A stretch of DNA of 64,000 nucleotides from Clostridia bacterium (GTDB lineage Bacteria; Bacillota; Clostridia; UMGS1810): positions 1-64,000 of the forward strand of contig JAFUPN010000021.1 in assembly GCA_017481205.1 (NCBI GenBank). Reading direction: 5' to 3'. Shown piece after piece: positions 15,391 to 24,632 of the stretch (its first letter is position 1; every line of letters begins with the position of its first letter). The notes below the pieces were generated by a model, which saw only the letters and a list, made by a program, of their open reading frames with translations, did not search any database and was not told the origin of the DNA. The translations under genes and the position numbers were made by a program.

Positions 15391-18300
15391 ATGAGCAAAA
15401 AATTAAGAAGGGTTGTGGCATTCGTTTTGTCAGCGGCAATGATTGCAGGTGTTTTGCCGGCATTTCCGCATAACGGCACAACAGCTGCTTCAGCGCAGGA
15501 TGTTGTATCTTCATTTGGCGGCTGTGAGACCTTTGAAGCTGCAGGAAAGGTACCGTCTTTTGTAACTGTAGACGGCAATGCTGATGTTGTATCATTCAAT
15601 AGCGCTTCCGTATTGCGGATAAACGGTGCTGCGGGACACACCGAAGCGTCTGTTGATGTGTCGGCATTGACTGCTCCCCATGTATCTCTGATTGCGGCTT
15701 TCTCAAATCCCGGAGCGGAGTATGGAATAAGCCTTGGCGATTTGACCCTTAATGCCAAAAACGGCGCTCTTTATCACGGCAGTACTGCTCTTGTCTCTAA
15801 CATTGAGAAAGATGTTTTTTACAAAATAGATATATACACCGATGAATCCGACAGTGCCAAGCTCTATGTTAATGACACAAAGCTTGCTTCAGTATCCTTC
15901 TCAGGTAAAGGGTCTGTTGTAATGTCTGCAAAGGGTGGATATTTGTATATAGACTGTATCGGTGTCAGCGAAACACCTCTGAAATATTTTTCGGGAAATA
16001 CATCCGATATTACAGCAAACGGAGGTTCAAAAGCTTTTGTTGCAGGAACAGGCGGCAAACCTGCCTATGACAAATCTGTTTTTGTAACCAGCACTTCTGC
16101 CACAACTGAGAGCACAAATGTATATTACAGATGCTCATCTTTTGAGATAAGCGATAATGGCATATATTCAATTGAAGCAAATATCCTGCCGGTCAACAAT
16201 GTAAGCAGTATATTTTTTGCTACACAAAGCCATGCTTCGATCTCCGACTACATTACAGGCTTTACCGCCGGAGTGTGGAACAAGGTTCAATGCATAGTCG
16301 ATACCGGCTCGGGTACATGGTCTGCATATCTTAACGGCAAAAATATTTCAAGTGGGTTAATCCCTGAGCGTGCAATGGGCTATATTGACGGTAAGACCAA
16401 CGAATTCCGTATTGTTGCGGTAAAAGCATCTACTACAGCTGCCGAAGTGGAAACGATATATTTTGACGATATGTCTGTCTGCCGGCTTGATTCCGGGGTG
16501 GGAGATGCCGCAGTCTATGAGCCCCAAGGCACAGGAAGCTATTTGGTTGAAGACGGCATCATCACAGGCAGTGTCACACTTGGCGGGCTTGCCGCTCAGG
16601 CGGGCACCAATGTGAGAACCTATGCTTATGCAGACGAAAGCTTCACTCCACTTAATATAGACAGAAATACATTGCTCTCAGACGGGAATATAGTTGTTTT
16701 TGCAAATGAAGACAATGTATATTCATATTGGAAAATATCATCTGATACACCGATTGCAGAGCTTTCATCCGGCTTTGTCAAGAATAATTTTGTTAACAGC
16801 TCATCCCTTGAGAGCGTTGCCGGCTTCGGTGGTAAAGCCGCTAACGATGAAAGTGCTCATGTGTACGGAGCCTGCATTGATAATAACACATACTACAGCT
16901 CAGGAACTCTTACATACGACAGTATGAGTACATACACACTGGAAGCAAGCTTTTATCCGGTGTCAGGCGTATCAAAGATTTTTGTCGGTACAAGAAGTCA
17001 TGCAAGACTGAGCAATGAGATTTATCCCGGCGACTTTATACTTAATCAGTGGAACAGAATACATTTTGTGTATTTCCCCCAGACAGGAAAGAGTGCTTCA
17101 TATCTCAACGGAACCTTCAGGGGATATTATGACCTGTCGGATACCGCCAAGGGATATATGGATGCCGGCGCGGAAATCCGCTTTATAGCATATCAGCAGT
17201 CAAGCGCAGGCGTGGATATTTACTTTGACGATATCAAAGTGACTTCGACAGTGGGAATGCCCGTGTATTCTCCCTTTGAGCTTGACACTGCCGGAAGCAG
17301 TCTTGCCTGTGCCGATGATTCTGTGATATATATTAACGGTGATGTGACCGCCGCAGACCTTGACTCGGAGCTTGGTGCTGCAAACAACTGCACAATTTCC
17401 GCAGTTGATGCAAGCGATAATTGCATTGACGGCGTTATTTCCGAGGGTGATACCGTTGCCTGCGAGAGCCATGACGGCATTTTTGCATACTATACTGCAA
17501 AAATTTGGTCAGACAGAGAAATTATATATGATGGCGATAACATCCTGGCAAAGGCGGCAGATGGCGCAATGCTCATGTCTGCACGCTATAATTCTGACGG
17601 CAGTCTTGCAGACCTGGATATTGCCCGTGACGGGGATGACGGTATATACTCCCTCACATGTGTCCCCGGTGATGAAGATAAGCTTAAAATAATGCTCTGG
17701 GACGGCAGGTATAATTTAAAAGCTCTTGAGGTTAATACCGCCTATGCAGGAGCTCCCGAGGCAAAGCCCTCTGTTCTTTTTGTGGGCAGCGAGCACTCTC
17801 TCGATATGTCTGCATATTTAAAATCCGCTGCTGCATCAGCAGGCTTGGATTTTGGTGTTGGTGTGCTCATGAGTGATGATGCCGACTTTGCATCTCAGTA
17901 TGCCTCTGCATCGGATTCTTCTTACAATGAATTTGTATATGATGGCAAGAATATAGGCAATTTCAGTTTTGACGAGATAGCTGCAAGCTCTGAATACAGA
18001 TGGGACTATGTGGTATTGGAAAGCAGTGTTGAGTCTTATTATACATCAATTTCAGACACCTACGAGACAGATATAATAAGTATTGTAGATTATGTTAACC
18101 AAAAGATTCCTGACAGCTCTATAGCGATTGTACAGCCGCTCACCTGTCAGGTTGGCTATCATTATGACGGTACAGTGGTTACTGCTTCAAGCTATGCGGA
18201 AATGACAGACTGGCTCTATAACAGCACAAAATCTGCTGTGTTATCGGCAATCTATAAGATAGGCAGAAATGTAATTTTTGTACCGGCAGGCAGTGTGTTA

Positions 18301-21300
18301 AAATCAGCAGGAGACATGTCAAGATTCAATACAACATATGACAAAGCGGCTCATGAAGCTCTCACGGATAATACATATGTGGGAGCCGGTATAATAAGCG
18401 ACGGCGACAGTGGCGATATTGCTCTCTACCGTGATGGTATACATGCTTCCCCCGCAGGCAGATTTGTCCTTGCCAATGTCTTGCTTAAGTCGATTACCGG
18501 CTATAGCTCAGGTGTGGCAGGCTTCAACTCCGATGTAAGGCACGAGCTTGAGTGCGACAGATATGACGGCAGCGATGCGATAACATGTATTTTCGGCTAT
18601 ATAGATACTGATGATGCCGGCAAGCTTATTAATAATACAACCAAGTTTTTTGACGGAAATATAAATATAAGCGAAACCGACGGCAAGAATGACGGATTCA
18701 GAACAAAATCCGATGCTGAGACCGTCATGCTTGAAAGCTTTGACGAATATTCAGGAGAAGAAATCGGTAACGGCTGGGTTATTTCGTCAAACGGTAATAC
18801 CTTCAGTGCCGAGCCCGACAAGGCAAACGGAGGCAATTATCTTGAGTTCAGCAAGACCTCAACCTCCACCAAGCTTGAAGCAACGAAATATTTTGACCCT
18901 GTAGGCGGCTCACTCAGAGTGGATTTCCAGCTTAGCCTTTTTGATATTGCTTCCTACATGACTATGGCGCTGTACAGCTTCAACTATTCTGACGATGCAA
19001 ATGATATAACAACACTTACTTTAAACAACGGCACGCTTGTTGCAAATACAACAGAAGTTGCAGCTCTTGAGGCAAATACCTGGTATGATATATCAATGTA
19101 TTTTTACGCAGATACCTATACTTATAATGTATATGTCAACGGCGAGCTTGAAGCGGAAAATATTCCCTACAGCATGAATATCCGTACCTTAAGTGCATTC
19201 AAGCTTGTGTCACCTGCAAATTATGCGGCTGATATGGGTATTGACAATATTAGAGTAAGCTTTATTACGGATACTGAGTATAACAGTACATATGCTCCTG
19301 AGGAAGAAAGCAGTGTTCTTATTGATGAGGATTTTGAAAGCACAGGAGCCTACGGTTCGTATACCTCCGGTACTTCAATAACAGATTCTTCAAACAAAAC
19401 TGCCGGTGATATAACCTATCAGCATGACGGCAGCAACGGCTATATACAGGCAACACGTACTGCAAGCAGCGGTACCTGCTCTGTTTTAATCCCCTTTAAA
19501 AAAACGTCTCAGGATGTCGTTGCCGAGTTCAAAATAAAGCTTCTTGATAACAATTCGTCAACAAAGCTTATTACTCTGTATGTCAGCGGATATGCATTCA
19601 CCTTCTATTTCGGAAAAGGTAATATCGGCTCCAATCTCATAACTTATGAAAACGACGGAGCAGACGGTAGGACTTCTACAGCACGCAAAAAATATATTAT
19701 GTCCAACAGATGGTATGATGTAAAGCTTGAAACAAATACTGCCAAACGCACATACAACCTTACATGGAACGGTTCTGATGTTTACAGTGATATCCCCTAT
19801 GAAACGGTTTCATCCTTAAATCAGCTCCGATTTGCTATTACCTCAAGCAGTGACGGAGTAACTGCAGCTTATGCTCTCGATGACCTCGTTATCAATGAGA
19901 TTCCTGTTCAGTACGACGGCTATAATCCCGATGAAACAGGCGCGCCGGAGATGTATTCCTGGCAGGATACCTATATGTCCGACCCATCAGGAATTGTGGT
20001 TAATGCCGAGGATATGAATCTTGATAACTGCACTGTTTCAGATGATGCAGTATTCCATGGCTCCAAGGGTGCAACGGTTTCCGATTGGGGCGTTGGCTCT
20101 GCTAAGTTCGCCTTTAACGGCGAGACCGGCTACTATGCAATTAATGTGGGCTACAGGGAAAGCGAGGGAATGTACGATTCCTCCTATGAGCTCAATCATA
20201 ACGGCAGGAGAATAGACTGGTGGCTGGGTCAGTACGATGACGGTCAGCGCCATGTCCGCAAGTCAAAGACCTGGCATTATATCGAAAACGGCGATGAATT
20301 TGAGATAGTCGGCTCCTATGGAAAGGACCCTGCTTCAGTTGATTATGTTGAATTTACCAAGTCTGATATACCGGAGTTTACCTTCGGTGACCTTATAGAT
20401 GATGCTGCAAGTGCTCATCCTTCATACTGGCTTGATTCCAGCTGGGTAGGAGAGGAAGAGGGCGGCTATGTCCGCAATGGTCATACCATCCATGATGCAC
20501 GGACTGATGCAAAATCAGCGGCAGTGCGTAACTTCTATCCTACAGCCAAGTCATTGAGTCTCGACTTTACCTTTAAGGCATCTCTCAAAACACCGTTTGT
20601 AATGACAGTGGGTGACGGATTTAAGGATGCACTTTCCGTAAGTTTCAGCAATGGTATTGTTTTGGCAAACGGCGTTACTACCAATACTGTATACGGTACA
20701 AGCAGCAATCTTGCCCGTCTTGTTGTAGACCGTGAGAGTGATACATTCAGCTTGTATATCAAGAGTGCAGCCGTGCTTGAAAATATCCCGCTTGCATCCG
20801 GCATGGATAAGCTCAGTGTCCTTAAGTTTTCTACAACCGATTCGGGTACCGGAACGCTTACACTAAGCAATCTGCGTATGAATGCAGGCTATGTCCTTGA
20901 TGAAGCTTTCCGTGCAATGACAGCCGGCTCAACTCCTGAATTTGCAGGCTGGGAGATATCAGATGCGACAGTTGCTTCAATGAGCTCGGAAAATGCTGAT
21001 GCCAATTCTCTTAAAATCAGCGCAGGGGGCACAGCATCAAAGAGTATTTCAACCGACTCTAAGGTGATAACCTTTGAGACAAACTTCATTCTTCCAGCCA
21101 AGAAGGATGGAGCTAAGATAAGCATCGGCTCAGACAGCGGCTGTATAGGATTATACACAAGCGGAGATGATATATATTATGACAACGGCGACGGCGATAC
21201 CTCCAATGATGAGATTGTCTGGTCCGGATACCTTCACAATATCTGGTACAGTGCTTCTGTTGTGGCAGACCTTGAAAACAAAACTGCATCCTTTGCCATT

Positions 21301-22467
21301 AACGATTTCTCCAAAAAAGACAATATCGGTATATCTATTAGCGAAATAAACAAAATCAGCTACGAAGCAGGCAGTGCAGAAGGCGAGCTCTGGATAGATG
21401 ATATCAAGGTAATAGGCGGTACTTATGCATGTGAGGTTCCTGAGCCGCAGCCTGCTCAGACAGACTATACCATAGTTATGGAAGCCTGCGACCTGTGGAG
21501 AGAGGGTCACCACTTCGGCAGCGATTCTCTGATTCCCTTTGACAACAGAACTCCCTTCCTTGGTTATCTTGAGGACGGTAACCCCGAGGTTGCCGACTGG
21601 GAGACAAAGTTCCTCATTGAGCACGGTATAAACACATATGCAACCTGTTGGTATGTGAATGCCAACTGGAACTGTAGTCCTGTAAAAACACCCCGAAACA
21701 GTGCAAAGCTCAATGTGGGCTATATGAAGTCAAAGTATGTTGATATGCTGGACTTTGCTATTATAGTAACTGTTGTTGGCGGCAACTATGGTGCAGATCC
21801 GTTCCTTGAGCATCAGGTAAGATACTGGATTGAACGTTACTTCCGTTCACCGAATTACTGGAAGGTGGACAACAAGCCTGTTATACCCATATATGATATA
21901 AATTCTGTAAATAACATTGACTCAATGATTCTGTATAAGATAGAGGCTCTCCTTAAGAAACACGGATTTGACGGAGCCATATTCCTCGGTACTCATAACA
22001 ATAATGTTACAACCACAACCAACGGTTATGACTACAAATATCAGTATCATCAGTCTAATACGAACATCGTAGGACACAATGTTATTCAGTCTCTCAGTTC
22101 AAAGCAAAGCACAGACGGTGTAAAGATGCTTGCTTCTCCCTCACAGGGCTGGGGTAACGAAGCATGGGGCAGAGCCGATAGAAAGATTAATATGCCTCTT
22201 GATGAATGGCAGGCATCTCTGGAATGGATAAGAGACGTGTATATGCTTCAGGAAAAAGCGGCAGACAGCACTTCTCTTTCAGGCAATACCCTTTGGCTGG
22301 GCAACTGGAATGAATATTCTGAGGGACATTTCCTTGCGCCGAGTAATATATCCGGCTTTGGATATGTAGATGCTGTGCGTAAGGTGTTTACAACCGCAGC
22401 CGAAGAACATGAGGATGTTGTACCCTCAAAGCAGTTTGATTGGCTTACGTCCTTTAAGTACAGATAA
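15391..22467 (+). CDS. Giant secreted multidomain protein with GH99/WbsX-like domain
   Basis: 2358 residues. A signal peptide (about 1-36, MSKKLRRVVAFVLSAAMIAG) is followed by about six LamG-like beta-sandwich modules; the first two (about 180-370 and 465-620) share the pattern NxWNxxxxxxxxxTGxxxxYLNG ending in YFDDhxV. An SGNH/DUF4886-like domain spans about 791-1045. It keeps the DGIHASPAG Asp-His pair (about 1015) but has GSEHSLD where active members have GNSFS, so the serine is lost. A carbohydrate-binding-module-like domain (about 1535-1655, GYYAINVGYRESEG) comes next. The C-terminal domain (about 2025-2340) resembles GH99/WbsX proteins, with GNWNEYSEGHFLAP (about 2304) as the probable active-site strand. 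It has no SLH domain or sortase motif. GGAGTGAG supports ATG 15391. The domain set suggests attack on alpha-mannan-type glycans, matching the GH38 genes; this is inference. Confidence 0.8.
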   Translation: MSKKLRRVVAFVLSAAMIAGVLPAFPHNGTTAASAQDVVSSFGGCETFEAAGKVPSFVTVDGNADVVSFNSASVLRINGAAGHTEASVDVSALTAPHVSLIAAFSNPGAEYGISLGDLTLNAKNGALYHGSTALVSNIEKDVFYKIDIYTDESDSAKLYVNDTKLASVSFSGKGSVVMSAKGGYLYIDCIGVSETPLKYFSGNTSDITANGGSKAFVAGTGGKPAYDKSVFVTSTSATTESTNVYYRCSSFEISDNGIYSIEANILPVNNVSSIFFATQSHASISDYITGFTAGVWNKVQCIVDTGSGTWSAYLNGKNISSGLIPERAMGYIDGKTNEFRIVAVKASTTAAEVETIYFDDMSVCRLDSGVGDAAVYEPQGTGSYLVEDGIITGSVTLGGLAAQAGTNVRTYAYADESFTPLNIDRNTLLSDGNIVVFANEDNVYSYWKISSDTPIAELSSGFVKNNFVNSSSLESVAGFGGKAANDESAHVYGACIDNNTYYSSGTLTYDSMSTYTLEASFYPVSGVSKIFVGTRSHARLSNEIYPGDFILNQWNRIHFVYFPQTGKSASYLNGTFRGYYDLSDTAKGYMDAGAEIRFIAYQQSSAGVDIYFDDIKVTSTVGMPVYSPFELDTAGSSLACADDSVIYINGDVTAADLDSELGAANNCTISAVDASDNCIDGVISEGDTVACESHDGIFAYYTAKIWSDREIIYDGDNILAKAADGAMLMSARYNSDGSLADLDIARDGDDGIYSLTCVPGDEDKLKIMLWDGRYNLKALEVNTAYAGAPEAKPSVLFVGSEHSLDMSAYLKSAAASAGLDFGVGVLMSDDADFASQYASASDSSYNEFVYDGKNIGNFSFDEIAASSEYRWDYVVLESSVESYYTSISDTYETDIISIVDYVNQKIPDSSIAIVQPLTCQVGYHYDGTVVTASSYAEMTDWLYNSTKSAVLSAIYKIGRNVIFVPAGSVLKSAGDMSRFNTTYDKAAHEALTDNTYVGAGIISDGDSGDIALYRDGIHASPAGRFVLANVLLKSITGYSSGVAGFNSDVRHELECDRYDGSDAITCIFGYIDTDDAGKLINNTTKFFDGNINISETDGKNDGFRTKSDAETVMLESFDEYSGEEIGNGWVISSNGNTFSAEPDKANGGNYLEFSKTSTSTKLEATKYFDPVGGSLRVDFQLSLFDIASYMTMALYSFNYSDDANDITTLTLNNGTLVANTTEVAALEANTWYDISMYFYADTYTYNVYVNGELEAENIPYSMNIRTLSAFKLVSPANYAADMGIDNIRVSFITDTEYNSTYAPEEESSVLIDEDFESTGAYGSYTSGTSITDSSNKTAGDITYQHDGSNGYIQATRTASSGTCSVLIPFKKTSQDVVAEFKIKLLDNNSSTKLITLYVSGYAFTFYFGKGNIGSNLITYENDGADGRTSTARKKYIMSNRWYDVKLETNTAKRTYNLTWNGSDVYSDIPYETVSSLNQLRFAITSSSDGVTAAYALDDLVINEIPVQYDGYNPDETGAPEMYSWQDTYMSDPSGIVVNAEDMNLDNCTVSDDAVFHGSKGATVSDWGVGSAKFAFNGETGYYAINVGYRESEGMYDSSYELNHNGRRIDWWLGQYDDGQRHVRKSKTWHYIENGDEFEIVGSYGKDPASVDYVEFTKSDIPEFTFGDLIDDAASAHPSYWLDSSWVGEEEGGYVRNGHTIHDARTDAKSAAVRNFYPTAKSLSLDFTFKASLKTPFVMTVGDGFKDALSVSFSNGIVLANGVTTNTVYGTSSNLARLVVDRESDTFSLYIKSAAVLENIPLASGMDKLSVLKFSTTDSGTGTLTLSNLRMNAGYVLDEAFRAMTAGSTPEFAGWEISDATVASMSSENADANSLKISAGGTASKSISTDSKVITFETNFILPAKKDGAKISIGSDSGCIGLYTSGDDIYYDNGDGDTSNDEIVWSGYLHNIWYSASVVADLENKTASFAINDFSKKDNIGISISEINKISYEAGSAEGELWIDDIKVIGGTYACEVPEPQPAQTDYTIVMEACDLWREGHHFGSDSLIPFDNRTPFLGYLEDGNPEVADWETKFLIEHGINTYATCWYVNANWNCSPVKTPRNSAKLNVGYMKSKYVDMLDFAIIVTVVGGNYGADPFLEHQVRYWIERYFRSPNYWKVDNKPVIPIYDINSVNNIDSMILYKIEALLKKHGFDGAIFLGTHNNNVTTTTNGYDYKYQYHQSNTNIVGHNVIQSLSSKQSTDGVKMLASPSQGWGNEAWGRADRKINMPLDEWQASLEWIRDVYMLQEKAADSTSLSGNTLWLGNWNEYSEGHFLAPSNISGFGYVDAVRKVFTTAAEEHEDVVPSKQFDWLTSFKYR

Positions 22468-22479
22468 TAAAATAAAAGC

Positions 22480-22508
22480 TTGATAATTGTAAAATAATGT
22501 GTTAAAAT
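22480..22508 (+). promoter_or_regulatory. Promoter of the preQ1 riboswitch-queT transcript
   Basis: -35 TTGATA at 22480-22485, -10 TAAAAT at 22503-22508, spacer 17 bp. The transcript would begin right at the riboswitch. Confidence 0.75.
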
Positions 22509-22517
22509 AGAGCTTAC

Positions 22518-22559
22518 AGTGAGTTCGTAACCATCCTCACTAAAAACAAAACTAAGGAG
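22518..22559 (+). promoter_or_regulatory. PreQ1-I riboswitch
   Basis: Stem P1 is AGTGAG (22518-22523) with CTCACT (22536-22541). The loop TTCGTAACCATC resembles the UCGCAGUAACC loop of the Thermoanaerobacter preQ1-I aptamer. The A-rich tail TAAAAACAAAACTAAGGAG supplies the pseudoknot strand and contains the ribosome site of the next gene. That arrangement implies translational control: preQ1 binding would hide the ribosome site and switch off queT. Confidence 0.88.
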
Positions 22560-22567
22560 AATAAAAA

Positions 22568-23047
22568 ATGAAGAAAAAAACCAAAAACCTCACTCACGCT
22601 GCATTGATTGCAGCATTGTATGTGGTGCTGACCTATGCTGCCAATATGTTTGGCCTGGCAAGCGGTGCAGTGCAGATACGTATTTCCGAAGCACTTACCG
22701 TGCTTCCGTATTTTACACCGGCGGCAATTCCGGGTCTGTTTGTCGGGTGCGTCACGGCTAATCTGCTGACCGGCTCCACAGCGCTTGATATTGTATTTGG
22801 CTCGCTGGCGACCTTACTTGGCGCTCTTGGCACCTATGCATTGAGAAAAAAGAGCAAATATCTTGCTCCTATACCGCCGATTGCTGCAAATACAATTATC
22901 ATTCCATGTGTGCTGATATATGCAGGTATCCCCGGCGCATGGTGGTATCTTGCTCTCACTGTGGGCGCTGGAGAAGTAATAAGCTGCGGAGTGCTTGGAA
23001 TTATTCTTATAAATGCACTCAGAAAAAGAGCAGACACAATCTTTTGA
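22568..23047 (+). CDS. queT: QueT-type preQ1/queuosine precursor transporter
   Basis: 159-residue integral membrane protein of the QueT family, the substrate-binding S component of an ECF transporter. About five to six hydrophobic segments are visible. Typical blocks are HAALIAALYVVLTY, VQIRISEALTVLPYF and GLFVGCVTANLLTG near the N-terminus and a PGAWWYLALTVGAGE segment near the C-terminus. The preQ1-I riboswitch directly upstream independently supports uptake of a queuosine precursor. No ECF energising module is in the window, so a shared one elsewhere is expected. Monocistronic, with terminator. Confidence 0.92.
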   Translation: MKKKTKNLTHAALIAALYVVLTYAANMFGLASGAVQIRISEALTVLPYFTPAAIPGLFVGCVTANLLTGSTALDIVFGSLATLLGALGTYALRKKSKYLAPIPPIAANTIIIPCVLIYAGIPGAWWYLALTVGAGEVISCGVLGIILINALRKRADTIF

Positions 23048-23079
23048 TTGATAATATATTAGCCTAAAATTTAATCTTT

Positions 23080-23106
23080 GAGGCACCTTTAGCATTGGTT
23101 GCTTCG
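23080..23106 (+). repeat. Possible degenerate right end of the miniature element
   Basis: GAGGCACCTTTAGCATTGGT followed by TGCTTCG resembles the right end of the 7261/35169 element (TAGGCGTCTTCAGTATTGGT followed by TGCTAAGG). No clear left end is present. Confidence 0.3.
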
Positions 23107-23116
23107 ATTATTGCTT

Positions 23117-23155
23117 ACAAAGGAATCCGCTTAACACGGATTCCTTTGTGGTTTT
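23117..23155 (+). terminator. Terminator of queT
   Basis: Perfect 13-bp stem ACAAAGGAATCCG (23117-23129) with CGGATTCCTTTGT (23137-23149), followed by GGTTTTAT. Confidence 0.9.
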
Positions 23156-23189
23156 ATACAACTTATATTAAATTAATCATTTCAGCCCC

Positions 23190-23262
23190 TTGACATTTAC
23201 TTTGATATTGGGTAAAATAGTAGATGTATATTTATACGCAATTTTCCTTATGGTATTGCGTA
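23190..23262 (+). promoter_or_regulatory. hisS-aspS promoter and leader hairpin
   Basis: -35 TTGACA at 23190-23195, -10 TAAAAT at 23213-23218, spacer 17 bp. The leader of about 135 nt carries a perfect 8-bp stem TACGCAAT (23235-23242) with ATTGCGTA (23255-23262). No T-box sequence is present, so control of hisS differs from that of pheS. Confidence 0.65.
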
Positions 23263-23362
23263 AAGAAGAACAAGTCTGAATAAATAGTAATAGTGAAAAG
23301 TTAAGAGGTATAGAAAGACTTACATTATTTTGCTTCGGCTAAGGGAAGGAATGGATATATAA

Positions 23363-24631
23363 ATGATTATAAAAGCACCAAAGGGTACGATGGATGTTAT
23401 CCCTGAAAATGCCTATAAATGGCAGTTTATTGAAAATAAAATAAGAGAAATTACAGGCGAATTCGGTGTAAGCGAGGTTCGTACACCTGTTTTTGAGCAT
23501 ACAGAGCTTTTTCAGCGCGGGGTAGGAGATACTACAGATGTTGTTGAAAAGGAAATGTATACCTTCAATGATAAGGGTGACAGAAGTATTACTCTCCGCC
23601 CCGAGGGAACTGCAGGTGCTGTTCGTCTTTTTATTGAGCATGGTCTTTTTAACAATCCCATGCCCATTAAGACATACTATTTCACCAGTTGTTACAGATA
23701 TGAAAAGCCCCAGGCTGGCAGACTCCGTGAGTTTCATCAGTTTGGTGTAGAATACTTCGGTACTCAGAGCCCCACTGCCGACGCGGAGATTATGGAGCTG
23801 GTAATGCTGCTTTACAAAAGACTTGGACTCAAGGGTCTCAGCCTTAATATAAACAGTATCGGTTGTCCGGTTTGCCGTAAGGAATATAACGAAAAGCTCA
23901 AGGATTATCTCCGTCAGAACTACGATAACCTCTGCGATACCTGCAAGAGCCGTTTTGACAGAAATCCTATGAGAATTCTTGACTGCAAGAGCCCTGTATG
24001 TAAGGACATTGTCAAAGGAGCGCCCCTCCTTATTGACAATATCTGTTCAGAGTGTAGCGACCATTTTGAAAAGGTTAAAAAGTATCTTGAAGCAGCCGGA
24101 CTTGAATACAGCATTGACCCGTATATTGTCCGCGGACTTGATTATTATACCAAGACTGTTTTTGAAGTAATCGCCCAGAATAAAAATTCCAACAACACTA
24201 TATGCGGTGGCGGACGATATGACGGTCTTGTTGAGGAGCTTGGCGGCAGCAGTACGCCTGCATGCGGATTTGCTCTCGGCATGGAAAGACTCTTACTTAC
24301 CCTTGAGGAGCAGGAAATAGAAATTCCTGATACAACAAATGTAAAGCTTTATATAGGCAGTATGGGTGAGCAATGCAGCTTCTTTGCACATAAGCTTACA
24401 CATCAGCTCCGAGGCGAGGGTCTCAGTGTTGAATGTGACCACCTTGGCAGAGGAGTAAAGGCTCAGCTTAAGTATGCAAACAAAATTAAGGCCGAATACA
24501 CACTGGTTCTCGGTGAGGATGAAATATCTACCGGTAAGGGTAAGCTTAAGAATATGGCAGACGGTATCGAGACGGTTGTAGATATAAATGCACAAGATAT
24601 TTTAAATCACATAAATCAGGAGGAAGTATAA
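23363..24631 (+). CDS. hisS: Histidine--tRNA ligase
   Basis: 422-residue class II synthetase that charges tRNA-His in the cytoplasm. Motif 1 region begins [14 protein letters not shown]. Motif 2 is in [26 protein letters not shown] (about 106-131). The histidine-binding blocks are [12 protein letters not shown] (about 258-269) and [14 protein letters not shown] (about 282-295). The anticodon-binding domain is about 330-422. Length is normal. aspS follows after a single base, the standard clostridial hisS-aspS pair. Confidence 0.96.
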   Translation: MIIKAPKGTMDVIPENAYKWQFIENKIREITGEFGVSEVRTPVFEHTELFQRGVGDTTDVVEKEMYTFNDKGDRSITLRPEGTAGAVRLFIEHGLFNNPMPIKTYYFTSCYRYEKPQAGRLREFHQFGVEYFGTQSPTADAEIMELVMLLYKRLGLKGLSLNINSIGCPVCRKEYNEKLKDYLRQNYDNLCDTCKSRFDRNPMRILDCKSPVCKDIVKGAPLLIDNICSECSDHFEKVKKYLEAAGLEYSIDPYIVRGLDYYTKTVFEVIAQNKNSNNTICGGGRYDGLVEELGGSSTPACGFALGMERLLLTLEEQEIEIPDTTNVKLYIGSMGEQCSFFAHKLTHQLRGEGLSVECDHLGRGVKAQLKYANKIKAEYTLVLGEDEISTGKGKLKNMADGIETVVDINAQDILNHINQEEV

Positions 24632-24632
24632 A

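Noticed and set aside
23160-23362. T-box leader for hisS-aspS
   Set aside because: No GGTGG-type T-box sequence and no terminator/antiterminator pair; only a small 8-bp hairpin is present.
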